A stretch of DNA of 64,000 bases from CAZJHX01 sp964545715. GTDB lineage: Bacteria; Myxococcota_A; UBA9042; GCA-2863065. The notes under the pieces are model-generated. The model searched no databases. It was not told the DNA's origin and was given only the letters and a program-made list of their open reading frames with translations. Every line of letters starts with the position of its first letter. The stretch's first letter is position 1. Location: contig CAZJHX010000002.1 of assembly GCA_964545715.1 (NCBI GenBank), forward strand, positions 1-64,000, in the 5' to 3' direction. Shown piece after piece: positions 37,327-45,637 of the stretch. A program made the position numbers and the translations under genes.

Positions 37327-38370
37327 CTAGGCGTCGCTGCGGGCGTCCGCGCGCTCGGCGGCCACTCTGTTGCGCTCGTCCTCGCGCTCTTGCTCGCGCT
37401 CCCGGGCGCGCGTCTCGGCGCGGTCGTACGCCACGATGATCTTCTGGACCAGCGGGTGGCGGACCACGTCCTTCTCCGTGAACCGGACGATCCCGATGTC
37501 GTCGACCGACGCCAGGATGTCCACCGCGTGGGCCAGCCCGCTCATCCGGCCCGGGTCCAGGTCCGTCTGGGTGACGTCGCCCGTGATGACGGCCTTGGAG
37601 TTGTAGCCCAGGCGCGTCAGAAACATCTTCATCTGCTCGATGGTGGCGTTTTGGGCCTCGTCCAGGATGACAAAGCTGTCGTTGAGGGTGCGTCCGCGCA
37701 TGAAGGCCAGCGGCGCGACCTCGATGACGCCTTTGTCGATGAGACGCCGGGCGCGGTCGAGATCCATCATGTCGTTCAGGGCGTCGTACAGCGGGCGCAG
37801 GTACGGGTTGACCTTCTCCGCTAGGTCCCCCGGCAAAAAGCCCAGCTTCTCACCGGCCTCGACCGCCGGCCGGGTCAACACGATGCGCTTGAACTGATTC
37901 TTGGTGTGGGCCGCCACCGCCATCGCCATCGCCAGATAGGTCTTGCCGGTGCCCGCCGGGCCGGCGCCGAAGACGATGTCCAGGCGTCGAATCGCCTCGA
38001 CATAGTTCTTCTGGTTCAGGTTCTTGGGTGCGATGCGGGCTTTGGTGCCGGAGATCAACACCGTGTCCAGCCATACGCCCTCGAGGCTGGCGTTGCCGTT
38101 GGCCGACAGGATCTCGATAGCCCGCACCACGTCCGGCTTGTAGACCGGGTGGCCCTTGCGAGACACGTTGTACAGCTGCTGCAGCACCGACTCTGCCAGG
38201 TCGACAGCAAACTCGTCGCCTTTGATGGTCAGCTCGTCGCCGCGCACGCTGATGCCTACGCCGATCTTGCGCTGCACCAGGCGCAGGTTCACGTCGTTGA
38301 CGCCGCTGACCTTTTGCAGGGTCTCCGGATCGTCCAGCTTGATGCAGACCTTTTTCTCGCGATCGGTCAA
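37327..38370 (-). CDS. phoH: PhoH-like ATPase (YbeZ type)
   Basis: A 347-residue PhoH/YbeZ ATPase, the usual partner of YbeY in RNA metabolism. Walker A 'FGAGPAGTGKTYLAMA', 'LTRPAVEAGEKLGFLPGDL', 'DSFVILDEAQNAT' (Walker B) and 'ITGDVTQTDLD' are all present. I choose TTG 38370: GGAG lies five bases before it and the preceding gene stops at 38381. The longer open frame to 38535 runs inside the neighbouring gene. A short acidic/basic C-terminal tail follows the core. Confidence 0.93.
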   Translation of the reverse strand: MTDREKKVCIKLDDPETLQKVSGVNDVNLRLVQRKIGVGISVRGDELTIKGDEFAVDLAESVLQQLYNVSRKGHPVYKPDVVRAIEILSANGNASLEGVWLDTVLISGTKARIAPKNLNQKNYVEAIRRLDIVFGAGPAGTGKTYLAMAMAVAAHTKNQFKRIVLTRPAVEAGEKLGFLPGDLAEKVNPYLRPLYDALNDMMDLDRARRLIDKGVIEVAPLAFMRGRTLNDSFVILDEAQNATIEQMKMFLTRLGYNSKAVITGDVTQTDLDPGRMSGLAHAVDILASVDDIGIVRFTEKDVVRHPLVQKIIVAYDRAETRAREREQEREDERNRVAAERADARSDA

Positions 38371-38380
38371 TGCGTCTCCG

Positions 38381-39520
38381 TCACTCTTTGACGAGCGTGT
38401 ACGAGAGCGGTGGCTCCCCAACCGCAGTGTAGCGGAAGGCCTCGCTCCAAGCGGGCTCCTCGAGCTCGCCTTCCCCCAACAGCTCCATCGAGACGAGCTG
38501 TTCGAGCGCGATGGGATACCGCCATGGGCGCTCACTCGTCAAGAACCACGTTTCGAGGGCTGTGGTGACGCGAGCGCGGTTGTGTTCTTGAATGTGCTCC
38601 TCCAGCGCCGGCGGCATCACGCTGACAAAGCCCTCCGGATGCTGCAGTGCGCCGGGTCGCAGCCATATCAGGGCCGCCACGACGCAGGCCGCCAGCACGT
38701 AGGCCAGGGTGCGCGCGGCCAGCGGCAGAACCACGCGCTTTTTCTTGAGCTTCTCGCCCTTTCCCTTGCTTGTGACTGCCTCGATGAAGCCGCGCTCGTG
38801 CAGCTTCACCAGCGAGATGTACGTCTCGAACTCCCCCAGGCACGACGCGTAGGCCAGCTGTCGGACCGTCTTCTTGCCGTTGACGTAGAAGTAGACGATG
38901 CGCTCGTTGCCGCCGATCGGCTCCATCTCTTTGGGCTCCTCGCCCTCCTCCTCGGTCAGCTGGGCCGGCAGGGCGCCGCTCTGCCCCAGGATGGAGGCGA
39001 TGAAGGTGTCCACCTTGTCGAAGACGTAGTCCTCGTTGGGGATGCGCTGCAGGAGCTTGGGCCACAGCTTCGTGCGGCGGTCGGCGTTGCGTAGGAAGTA
39101 TGCGGCCGGGATGGGCGCAATCCACGGGTTCGCCATGGGCTCCACCTCGTCGAAGCGACAGGTGATCCCGGTCTTGCGAAACAGCGGAAAGATAGTCTCG
39201 CGCACATGCAGCTCGATGAAGCGCTTCAGGATGTCCTTGGTGACCAGTCCACGCTTGACCAGCACGTCTTCGACGGGCTCCTGCGACTTCTTGGCCCGGC
39301 GCATCACTTTGTACAGCTGGTTCTCGGCCAGGGTCTCGCTCTCCAGCAGAAAGTCCCCCAGCATCCAGCGGTCGGCGTCCAGCGTCTCTACGTTGACGAC
39401 CTTACCCTCGCGCAGATGAAGTCGGACCTCGCCGTCCGGCCCCAGCACGTCCAGAATGCCGGTGTTCGAGCGCTCGTACATCAGCTTGAACACTCTGGCA
39501 AAGGTCCATCGCGCGTCCAT
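38381..39520 (-). CDS. DUF4388 (PATAN) domain protein with one membrane helix
   Basis: A 379-residue protein. Its first ~110 residues match DUF4388/PATAN ('RSNTGILDVLGPDGEVRLHL', 'REGKVVNVETLDADRW'), a domain common in deltaproteobacterial signalling and gliding proteins. A middle region with 'VDTFIASILGQSGAL' and 'NGKKTVRQLAYASCLGEFET' resembles the repeated winged-helix part of such proteins. One membrane helix lies near residue 275 ('TLAYVLAACVVAALIWL'), followed by a short C-terminal domain probably outside the cytoplasm. The ATG shares a base with the upstream stop (TAATG at 39518-39522). Confidence 0.8.
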   Translation of the reverse strand: MDARWTFARVFKLMYERSNTGILDVLGPDGEVRLHLREGKVVNVETLDADRWMLGDFLLESETLAENQLYKVMRRAKKSQEPVEDVLVKRGLVTKDILKRFIELHVRETIFPLFRKTGITCRFDEVEPMANPWIAPIPAAYFLRNADRRTKLWPKLLQRIPNEDYVFDKVDTFIASILGQSGALPAQLTEEEGEEPKEMEPIGGNERIVYFYVNGKKTVRQLAYASCLGEFETYISLVKLHERGFIEAVTSKGKGEKLKKKRVVLPLAARTLAYVLAACVVAALIWLRPGALQHPEGFVSVMPPALEEHIQEHNRARVTTALETWFLTSERPWRYPIALEQLVSMELLGEGELEEPAWSEAFRYTAVGEPPLSYTLVKE

Positions 39521-41541
39521 TACTTGCGCTCCGAGGCGGCCATATCCAGCACCGCGATCAAGTACATCAGTAGCGCCGACATGGCGGCGCCCACCCCCAG
39601 CGGCAGCCCGCTGGCGCCCACCAGGCCCACGTCCGGGACCAGGGACGGCGCCGCCAGCAGCAGCAACATCACATAGACAAACAGCGTCAGGTACAGCGTG
39701 CCGCGCACCGTCTTGCCCAGTAGGAGGTGACCAAACCCTGGGATGAAGAAGGTGATGATGCGCCCAAACATCAGCTTGCTGTCGGTGACCGCCTGAATGC
39801 CGCGATCGCGCAGCCACTTGTCGCGCGAGTCGACGAAGGCGCCCTTGATCTTGATGAAGAGGCACCGCTCGCAGATATCGAGGGTCTTCAGCTCGCGCCG
39901 GCAGCGCGCACACGCCACGCGACCGCAGTCGGTACAGTTGAACGCGGGCGTCAGCAGCCGCTGGAAGCCGGCGCCCAGCAGCAGGATCAGCGCGCACGCG
40001 ACGCCCACCATCGGCATAAAGGCCGCGTCCACGATCCCCGCCAGCAGGTAGCCGAACGGCACCAGGATCGGTCCTGCGCTGCGTGCGTTGCTCTTCAGCC
40101 GAGCGGCCAGCGCTGCGGTCGACGGGCGCGCATCGATCAGATGAATGTTGCCGTTGAACAGCGGCGGGCAGTCCTCCTCAGAGGGCTCACCGGCGGCCTT
40201 GATCAGCTCCGTGATGCGCTTGGGGGCCATCGTACGAGCTCGCTGCAGCGGCTCCTTCCACTCCGTGTCTTCGCCCAGCTGGCGCAGCAGCACCGAGCGA
40301 TTGTACTCGGCCTCCAGCGGGGCCTCACTCAGCGTCGCCGCCCGCACGTACAGCTTGTCGATGTCATCGAGGCGCGGCTTTCGGCCCGTGTCGCGGCACT
40401 CCCGATTGGCGCGCGTGTACAGCGCGTTGGCGAGGTTCACGGCCGCGCTGTAGGACTGCTGGTCGCGCGTCGAGGCCGCCCGCAGCCGCCTCACCGCATC
40501 GTGCAGCGGCAGGATCTTCTTTTGGTTGGCCGCTCCGTAGCGCTTCAGCAGGACTCCCAGCGCCACCTCCTCCTCGGTGCCGCCCGCGCTCGCCACGGGC
40601 GCCAGCCTGTCCTTCATCGGCTTCGGGCACCGCCCATGCGTGCACTGAAACAGCGCCTCCTCGACGCTGTTTGAGTAGCTCAGCGCCAGGCCGTAGCGCC
40701 CGTTCAGCGCCGGCGTCGCCGCGACCGCCAGAAACAAGATGATGCCCATCGCGCGCTCGCGCCCGCCCAGATAGGCCCACATCACCACGCACCAGACCAT
40801 CGACATCAGGACCAGGCCGACGCCGATCGACAGCGGCGCCACGATCAGCAGCACCAGCCCCAGCACCGCCAGCGGCGGCCCGCGCACGGCTTTGGGCAGC
40901 AGGTGCCCGGCGTCGTGGGCCAGCTGCGGACCATGTCGCGCCAGCATCCCCAGCCCGAAAAAGACCACGATCCAATACAGCGTCATCAACGCGGTCGAGA
41001 AGAGCCGGCCCGTCAGCACCGTCCGCTCGCCCAGATGTGCCAGCTGCAGCTTCATGGCGTCGCTCAAGTCGCCGAAGATGCCGCCATACAGCCCGTCCAC
41101 CGTCAGGCGGATCTCCACAGCCGTCAGCGCAACTCGGGGGTTGTCGGGCGCCAGCTTGCCGGCCACGTCCAGCAGCCGTAGCGCGTCCTTGTTGAGCCCC
41201 TTCTCAGCCGCCGCCACGGCGTGCACCAGCACCGAGTCGCTCATCGCGTAGAAGTTGGGCACGCCCAGGCGCTTGCGATGCTCGATGACCTGCAGCAGAA
41301 AGGTCTGCGCCGCGTCGAAGTCCGTCCGCGCCAGCGCACCCATCGCCGAGAACCAGGCGTCGTCGAGCTCAGCCGGTCCGCCCAGCAGCTCGCGCGCACC
41401 CAGCTCGCGCTCCTCTTCGGGCGCATCCTCGTCGGACGCCTCCGAGCCGTCGGCCTCGCCGGCTTTGTCGGTCGGGTCCTTCGGGGTGCTCGGGTCGCTC
41501 TGCGCGACCGCCAGAAGCGCGAGTAGTGCCAGGGTTTTCAA
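39520..41541 (-). CDS. Multi-helix membrane protein with zinc-ribbon-like Cys cluster
   Basis: A 673-residue protein: signal peptide, acidic linker, TPR-like helices (to residue ~170), then several membrane helices and a cytoplasmic-looking helical region. Near residue 535 there is 'FNCTDCGRVACARCRRELKT' followed by 'DICERCLF', a set of six to seven Cys spaced as in a zinc ribbon. The C-terminus has 'ITFFIPGFGHLLLGKTVRGT', a motif seen in TM2-like membrane modules. TTG 41541 is the only good start. Function unknown; coupled to the PATAN gene. Confidence 0.72.
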   Translation of the reverse strand: MKTLALLALLAVAQSDPSTPKDPTDKAGEADGSEASDEDAPEEERELGARELLGGPAELDDAWFSAMGALARTDFDAAQTFLLQVIEHRKRLGVPNFYAMSDSVLVHAVAAAEKGLNKDALRLLDVAGKLAPDNPRVALTAVEIRLTVDGLYGGIFGDLSDAMKLQLAHLGERTVLTGRLFSTALMTLYWIVVFFGLGMLARHGPQLAHDAGHLLPKAVRGPPLAVLGLVLLIVAPLSIGVGLVLMSMVWCVVMWAYLGGRERAMGIILFLAVAATPALNGRYGLALSYSNSVEEALFQCTHGRCPKPMKDRLAPVASAGGTEEEVALGVLLKRYGAANQKKILPLHDAVRRLRAASTRDQQSYSAAVNLANALYTRANRECRDTGRKPRLDDIDKLYVRAATLSEAPLEAEYNRSVLLRQLGEDTEWKEPLQRARTMAPKRITELIKAAGEPSEEDCPPLFNGNIHLIDARPSTAALAARLKSNARSAGPILVPFGYLLAGIVDAAFMPMVGVACALILLLGAGFQRLLTPAFNCTDCGRVACARCRRELKTLDICERCLFIKIKGAFVDSRDKWLRDRGIQAVTDSKLMFGRIITFFIPGFGHLLLGKTVRGTLYLTLFVYVMLLLLAAPSLVPDVGLVGASGLPLGVGAAMSALLMYLIAVLDMAASERK

Positions 41542-41559
41542 CGGACCCCGACGGTACCG

Positions 41560-42735
41560 TCAGGTTCGCGCGTTCCGCAAGTCCTTGACCGCATCGTCAA
41601 TGCCCTTGAGCGTCAGGCCGTACATTGGAAAGACCTGGCCTATCAGGCTGCAGCTCGGCGCGTTCCACCAGCGATCGGGTAGGGGGTTGAGCCACGCCGC
41701 GTTTTTGTATGCGCGCCGCAGCTTCCACAGCCAGTCGATGCCGGAGGTCTCATTGCGGTGCCAGTAGTCGATCGAGCCCCAGCGCTCGGTCAGCTCAGCC
41801 GGATGCATCGTCGCGTCGCCGACCATGATCAGCACGCTGCCCTCAGCCGCCTCAGCCACGACGTCCGCCGTCGGCTTTTCATCGCGGCGCCGAATGTCGG
41901 TCCACACGCTCTCGTACACCGCGTTGTGGAAATAATACGACTTGAAGCTCTTCCAGTGGCTCGACTTGCTCGCGGCCGTGAACAGGGTCGATACCAGGCG
42001 CGCGAACGGAGACATGCTGCCGCCTGCGTCCATCATCAGGGTCAGCCGGATCTGGTTGCGGCGCGGCGGCCGAAAGACCAGCTCGAGGTCGCCCGCGTTG
42101 CGCCCCGTCTTGTCGACGGTCTCGTCGATATCCAGCTCTTCCTGCATCCCGCGCCGAATCAAGCGCCGCAGCCGTCGCAGCGCCACCTGGGTCTGCCGCA
42201 CGTCCAGGACCAGGTCATCGCGATAGTTTTGAAACGCCCGCTTGGTCGCGATCTGCACCGCACTGCGCCCGCCTCCGCCGCCGCCTACCCGCACGCCCGC
42301 CGGATTGACGCCGCCGCTGCCGAACGGGCTTGTACCGCCCGTCCCGATCCAGCGACTGCCGCCGTCGTGGCGCTCTTTCTGCTCCGCCAGGCGCTCCTCG
42401 AAGAGCTTTCGCAGCTCCTCGAAGTCCAGGTTTTGCAGCGCCTCCATCTGCGCCGCGGTCAGCTGCGGCATGCCCTTGGGGTTGTCCAGCCACTTCAGGA
42501 CGTCCTCGATGGCCTCCTCTCCGGCCTCGATCCCCGCGAACACGTGCAGAAACGCCTCATCGAAACGATCGAAGTCAGCCTCCCGCTTCACCAGCAGCGC
42601 GCGGGCCGTCCAGTAGAAGCTGACCAGGCTGGGCCCCACGACACCGGACTTCAGCGCATCCATCAGCGCCAGCCACTCGTGGGTGGTGCACTTGATGCCC
42701 TTGGCTCTCAGGCTGTCGAAGAGGTCGAGAAACAC
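41560..42735 (-). CDS. VWA domain protein, CoxE-like
   Basis: A 391-residue cytoplasmic protein with a C-terminal von Willebrand factor A domain of the CoxE/YehP type. The metal site reads 'LMMDAGGSMSPF' (D-x-G-x-S) and 'LIMVGDATMHPAEL'. The N-terminal half is helical with a Gly-rich linker ('VGGGGGGRSA'). It immediately follows a MoxR-type ATPase gene (13 bases apart), the widespread MoxR-CoxE pairing thought to assemble or insert metal cofactors. The start is GTG 42735. Confidence 0.9.
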   Translation of the reverse strand: MFLDLFDSLRAKGIKCTTHEWLALMDALKSGVVGPSLVSFYWTARALLVKREADFDRFDEAFLHVFAGIEAGEEAIEDVLKWLDNPKGMPQLTAAQMEALQNLDFEELRKLFEERLAEQKERHDGGSRWIGTGGTSPFGSGGVNPAGVRVGGGGGGRSAVQIATKRAFQNYRDDLVLDVRQTQVALRRLRRLIRRGMQEELDIDETVDKTGRNAGDLELVFRPPRRNQIRLTLMMDAGGSMSPFARLVSTLFTAASKSSHWKSFKSYYFHNAVYESVWTDIRRRDEKPTADVVAEAAEGSVLIMVGDATMHPAELTERWGSIDYWHRNETSGIDWLWKLRRAYKNAAWLNPLPDRWWNAPSCSLIGQVFPMYGLTLKGIDDAVKDLRNART

Positions 42736-42747
42736 GCGGGCAGTCTC

Positions 42748-43578
42748 CTATCGCTTGAAGCTGCGTAGACGTGAGCGGTTCAGGTGCTCCAGGTCGGACT
42801 CGGTCTTGATAAGCGCCCCGACGAACGGCAGCTCCTCTTTCAGCCGCTCCTCCGAGATCCCAGCGCGTCGCAGCGCCAGAATCCAGTCGATCAGCTCACT
42901 GGTCGACGGCTTCTTGCGCAGCCCGTCCACGTCGCGCAGCGCATAAAAGCGGGTCAGCGCCTGCGCCAGCATCGACGCCTCCAGATCCGGGAAGTGCACG
43001 TTGACGATCTGCCCCATCAGCTCCCGTGACGGGAAGGTGATGTAGTGGAACACACAGCGCCGCAAAAACGCGTCCGGGAGCTCCTTTTCCGCGTTGGACG
43101 TGATGATCACGATCGGCCGCGTCTGGGCCTTGACCTCGCGACCTGTCTCCAAAACGGTGAAGCACATCTGGTCCAGCTCGGCCAGCAGGTCGTTGGGGAA
43201 CTCGATGTCCGCCTTGTCCACCTCGTCGATCAACAGCACCACCTGCTTGCTGGACTCGAACGACTGCCCCAGCGGCCCCAGCTTGATGTACTGGGAGATG
43301 TCGCTGACGTCGTGGTCTCCAAAGCGGCTGTCGTGCAGGCGCTGCACCGCGTCGTACAGATACAGGCCGTCTTGCGCCCGCGTCGTCGACTTGATCGGCC
43401 ACTCGATGATGTCCAGCTCCAGCGACTTGGCGATGCTGCGGGACAAGACGGTCTTTCCGGTGCCCGGCTCGCCGCGGATCAAGAGAGGGCGCTGCAGCGC
43501 GATGCTCACGTTGACCGACTGTCGCAGGTCGTCGCTGGCGATGTAGTCGTCGGTGCCTTTGTATCGATCGAAGCTCAT
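42748..43578 (-). CDS. MoxR-type AAA+ ATPase
   Basis: A 276-residue AAA+ ATPase of the CoxD/YehL-like MoxR subgroup. Walker A is 'IRGEPGTGKTVLS' (about residues 34-46); Walker B is 'VVLLIDEVDKADIEFP'; the sensor region reads 'PIVIITSNAEKELPDAFLRR'. I chose ATG 43578, which overlaps the radical SAM stop (ATGA), over the longer frame opening at 44148. Partner of the VWA protein downstream. Confidence 0.92.
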   Translation of the reverse strand: MSFDRYKGTDDYIASDDLRQSVNVSIALQRPLLIRGEPGTGKTVLSRSIAKSLELDIIEWPIKSTTRAQDGLYLYDAVQRLHDSRFGDHDVSDISQYIKLGPLGQSFESSKQVVLLIDEVDKADIEFPNDLLAELDQMCFTVLETGREVKAQTRPIVIITSNAEKELPDAFLRRCVFHYITFPSRELMGQIVNVHFPDLEASMLAQALTRFYALRDVDGLRKKPSTSELIDWILALRRAGISEERLKEELPFVGALIKTESDLEHLNRSRLRSFKR

Positions 43579-44861
43579 TCTTCCTCTGTGGATTCCCGCA
43601 CCCGCAGCGTCCGTCGAAGGTCGACCAGACGCGGGCTCGGTTTGCGATGCGGGTCCTTGAAGACCCGGTTGAAGAAACCGGAGAGGGCCGACTCGCCGCC
43701 GACGAAGAAGCGCCCCTCCATGGGCGTGGTGACCACGCTGATGTCCCGCACCCACCCCATCGGGATGTTGTGCTCGCGCAGCTTGCGGTACAGGTGCGCG
43801 TACACCCGGCTCAGCTCGCGCGTTGTCAGGTCGGGGTGCTCGTCCGCCTGCCGCAGGTCGATGCCCTTGAACGGGCGAAACACCGGCAGCACCGGCACGA
43901 TGTTGCGTTTTACGAGCTCGTCGATGCCGTCCACTGTGTTCTGAACCGGCTCCAGGCCCACGATCAGGTGTGAGATCACCGCTCCTGGATTGAAGACGGT
44001 CGTCGCGTACGACAGGGCGTCCAAGAAGCGGTTTCGGCCCAGCTTGCGCGCGGGCCCGGGGCAGATCTTCTTGAACCAGTCGGGCCCGAAGATCTCCAGG
44101 TTGTAGCTGACCGAGTCCACGCCCATGGCGTAGGTGCGGTCGATCCACTCGTCGTCCGACGGTGGCAGCGCGTCGATAGCGACCAGCACGTTGAAGGCCT
44201 TCTTGATGGCCCGTACGTAGGGCTCCAACGCCGCCACGCCGCTGTCAGCGCCTTTGATGTAGCCCACCGACAGGTAGATCATCTGAATCGGCCGCTCTGA
44301 CTGGGCGGCGCGCACCGCCTCCACGAGATCCTGCACCGGCAGCCGCGATCCCTCGCCCGGCTTGCTGCCCTGGACGCTGCAAAAGCGGCAGCGATCGGTC
44401 GACTGCAAGAACTCGCACTCGTTGATCGGGCTGAGCGCCAGGTAGCCGCCGTGAATCGTGGCGAATCGGCCAAAGGGCACGCCGCTGGTCGTCTGCTTGG
44501 AGTAGAACGAGGGCGGGTTGGGCACCACGACCGGCACGGACCCGGCCTCGGTCTCGATGGAATAGCCCTCTTCGCTGCGGCACAGCGTATACGGCGACTC
44601 CGCGACCAGCACGGGATGCACAGGCGCCGTCACGGCGGTTCCGGATGGCAAACGCACGTCCAACTCAAAAGCGGTCGCGAAGGCTGATGGCCCGATGCTG
44701 GAAAGCCGCTCTTTCTGCAGGGCCTCGTCCATGCGAAGGCCGCGCGTCATCAGCTCCAGCTTCAACAGGCCGTGGTTGCCGACGATCTCTTCCAGCGTCA
44801 GATCGTGGTCAACGGTGGGTCCACCGCCGGCGCCGCCCCGGGTTCGTGCGTTTTGCGACAT
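43575..44861 (-). CDS. Radical SAM protein with atypical Cx8CxxC motif
   Basis: A 428-residue protein. Following a ~150-residue N-terminal region, 'SPINECEFLQSTDRCRFCSV' gives cysteines spaced C-x8-C-x2-C; the last pair looks like a radical SAM CxxC, but the first spacing is longer than the standard Cx3Cx2C. Barrel-like segments follow ('MIYLSVGYIKGADSGVAALE', 'LVAIDALPPSDDEWIDR', 'AVISHLIVGLEPVQNTVDGI'). Substrate unknown. It lies between a MoxR/VWA pair and JAMM/MoaD-like genes, all in tight succession, suggesting a shared sulfur or cofactor pathway; that is inference. Confidence 0.82.
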   Translation of the reverse strand: MSQNARTRGGAGGGPTVDHDLTLEEIVGNHGLLKLELMTRGLRMDEALQKERLSSIGPSAFATAFELDVRLPSGTAVTAPVHPVLVAESPYTLCRSEEGYSIETEAGSVPVVVPNPPSFYSKQTTSGVPFGRFATIHGGYLALSPINECEFLQSTDRCRFCSVQGSKPGEGSRLPVQDLVEAVRAAQSERPIQMIYLSVGYIKGADSGVAALEPYVRAIKKAFNVLVAIDALPPSDDEWIDRTYAMGVDSVSYNLEIFGPDWFKKICPGPARKLGRNRFLDALSYATTVFNPGAVISHLIVGLEPVQNTVDGIDELVKRNIVPVLPVFRPFKGIDLRQADEHPDLTTRELSRVYAHLYRKLREHNIPMGWVRDISVVTTPMEGRFFVGGESALSGFFNRVFKDPHRKPSPRLVDLRRTLRVRESTEEE

Positions 44862-45316
44862 CAGGTCTTCTCGGCGAAGCGCCGGGCATCGCCGTCCCAG
44901 CTGTACACCCGGGCCTCATCGACCCCGCCGGCGCGCACCGACAGCACCACATAGTCCACGCCCGGCAGCACCGGCTCGCCCTCCGGGTCGCCGCCCAGCG
45001 CGCTCAGCACGTCCTCGTCAGAGAAATAGGCCCCGCGATCCGGGTGCGAGTGAAAGACGCCACGCACTACCGCGCCCGCTTCCACCACCCGCACGACCTC
45101 CATCGGGTCCAGGTTGTACGCCGTGGCCGCCGTGCGGGTGTAGCGTTGCGGGTCCAGCGCATGCAGCTTGTCCTGCTGGTTTTCACAGCAGGTGACCGCC
45201 AGCCGTCCGTCGCGCTCCACGATCAGACCGCAGGCCTCGTTGGGATAGCCCTGCACCGCCCAGGCATTCATCTGGCCGGTGAGGTTTTCGAGGCGCTGTA
45301 GCGTCAATGCTGCCAA
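44861..45316 (-). CDS. JAMM/Mov34 (M67) metalloprotease
   Basis: A 151-residue zinc isopeptidase-type protein. The JAMM motif is complete: Glu27 in 'PNEACGL', then His89, His91, Ser99 and Asp102 in 'FHSHPDRGAYFSDED'. Bacterial members cut the C-terminal extension or adduct from ThiS/MoaD-like sulfur carriers, as Mec does with CysO. The MoaD/ThiS-like gene ends directly upstream, so the two are probably enzyme and substrate. The start is TTG 45316 immediately after that gene's TGA; ATG 45271 is possible but would delete Glu27. Confidence 0.9.
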   Translation of the reverse strand: MAALTLQRLENLTGQMNAWAVQGYPNEACGLIVERDGRLAVTCCENQQDKLHALDPQRYTRTAATAYNLDPMEVVRVVEAGAVVRGVFHSHPDRGAYFSDEDVLSALGGDPEGEPVLPGVDYVVLSVRAGGVDEARVYSWDGDARRFAEKT

Positions 45317-45595
45317 TCAGCCCCCGGCGATGGCGGGGATGACTGAGATCTCGTCGCCGTCGCCCAGCGCCGTCTCCAGGTTGTCCAGAAAGCGGATGTC
45401 GTCCTGGTTGGCGTACAGATTGATGAACCGGCGCAGCTTGCCCGCGTCGTCCAGCAGCCGCGGCTTCATGCCCGGGTGGCGCGTCTCGAGGTCGTCGATC
45501 AGGTCGCGGATGGTGCTGCCCTCCGCCTCGACGCGGTCGGCGCCGCCCGTCAGTGGGCGCATCGGAGTCGGGATCTTGACGGAAACCTTGGCCAT
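45317..45595 (-). CDS. MoaD/ThiS-like sulfur carrier protein
   Basis: A 92-residue beta-grasp protein ending in the diagnostic Gly-Gly ('ISVIPAIAGG'), whose C-terminal carboxylate is thiolated by a ThiF/MoeB-type enzyme. The text 'RRFINLYANQDDIRFLDNLE' and 'ALGDGDEISVIPA' matches CysO/MoaD-like carriers. GGAGGT-like purines are weak, but ATG 45595 is clear. The adjacent JAMM gene suggests it carries sulfur for cysteine or a cofactor rather than molybdopterin alone. Confidence 0.92.
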   Translation of the reverse strand: MAKVSVKIPTPMRPLTGGADRVEAEGSTIRDLIDDLETRHPGMKPRLLDDAGKLRRFINLYANQDDIRFLDNLETALGDGDEISVIPAIAGG

Positions 45596-45637
45596 TCCTC
45601 ACCTCAAACGTGGAAAGGGAAGGTTAGCCGTACAATG

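Noticed and set aside
38381..39997. The longer version of the PATAN gene reaching 39997
   Set aside because: Residues before 39520 lie inside the neighbouring gene's coding region and show no DUF4388 features; TAATG coupling supports the shorter form.
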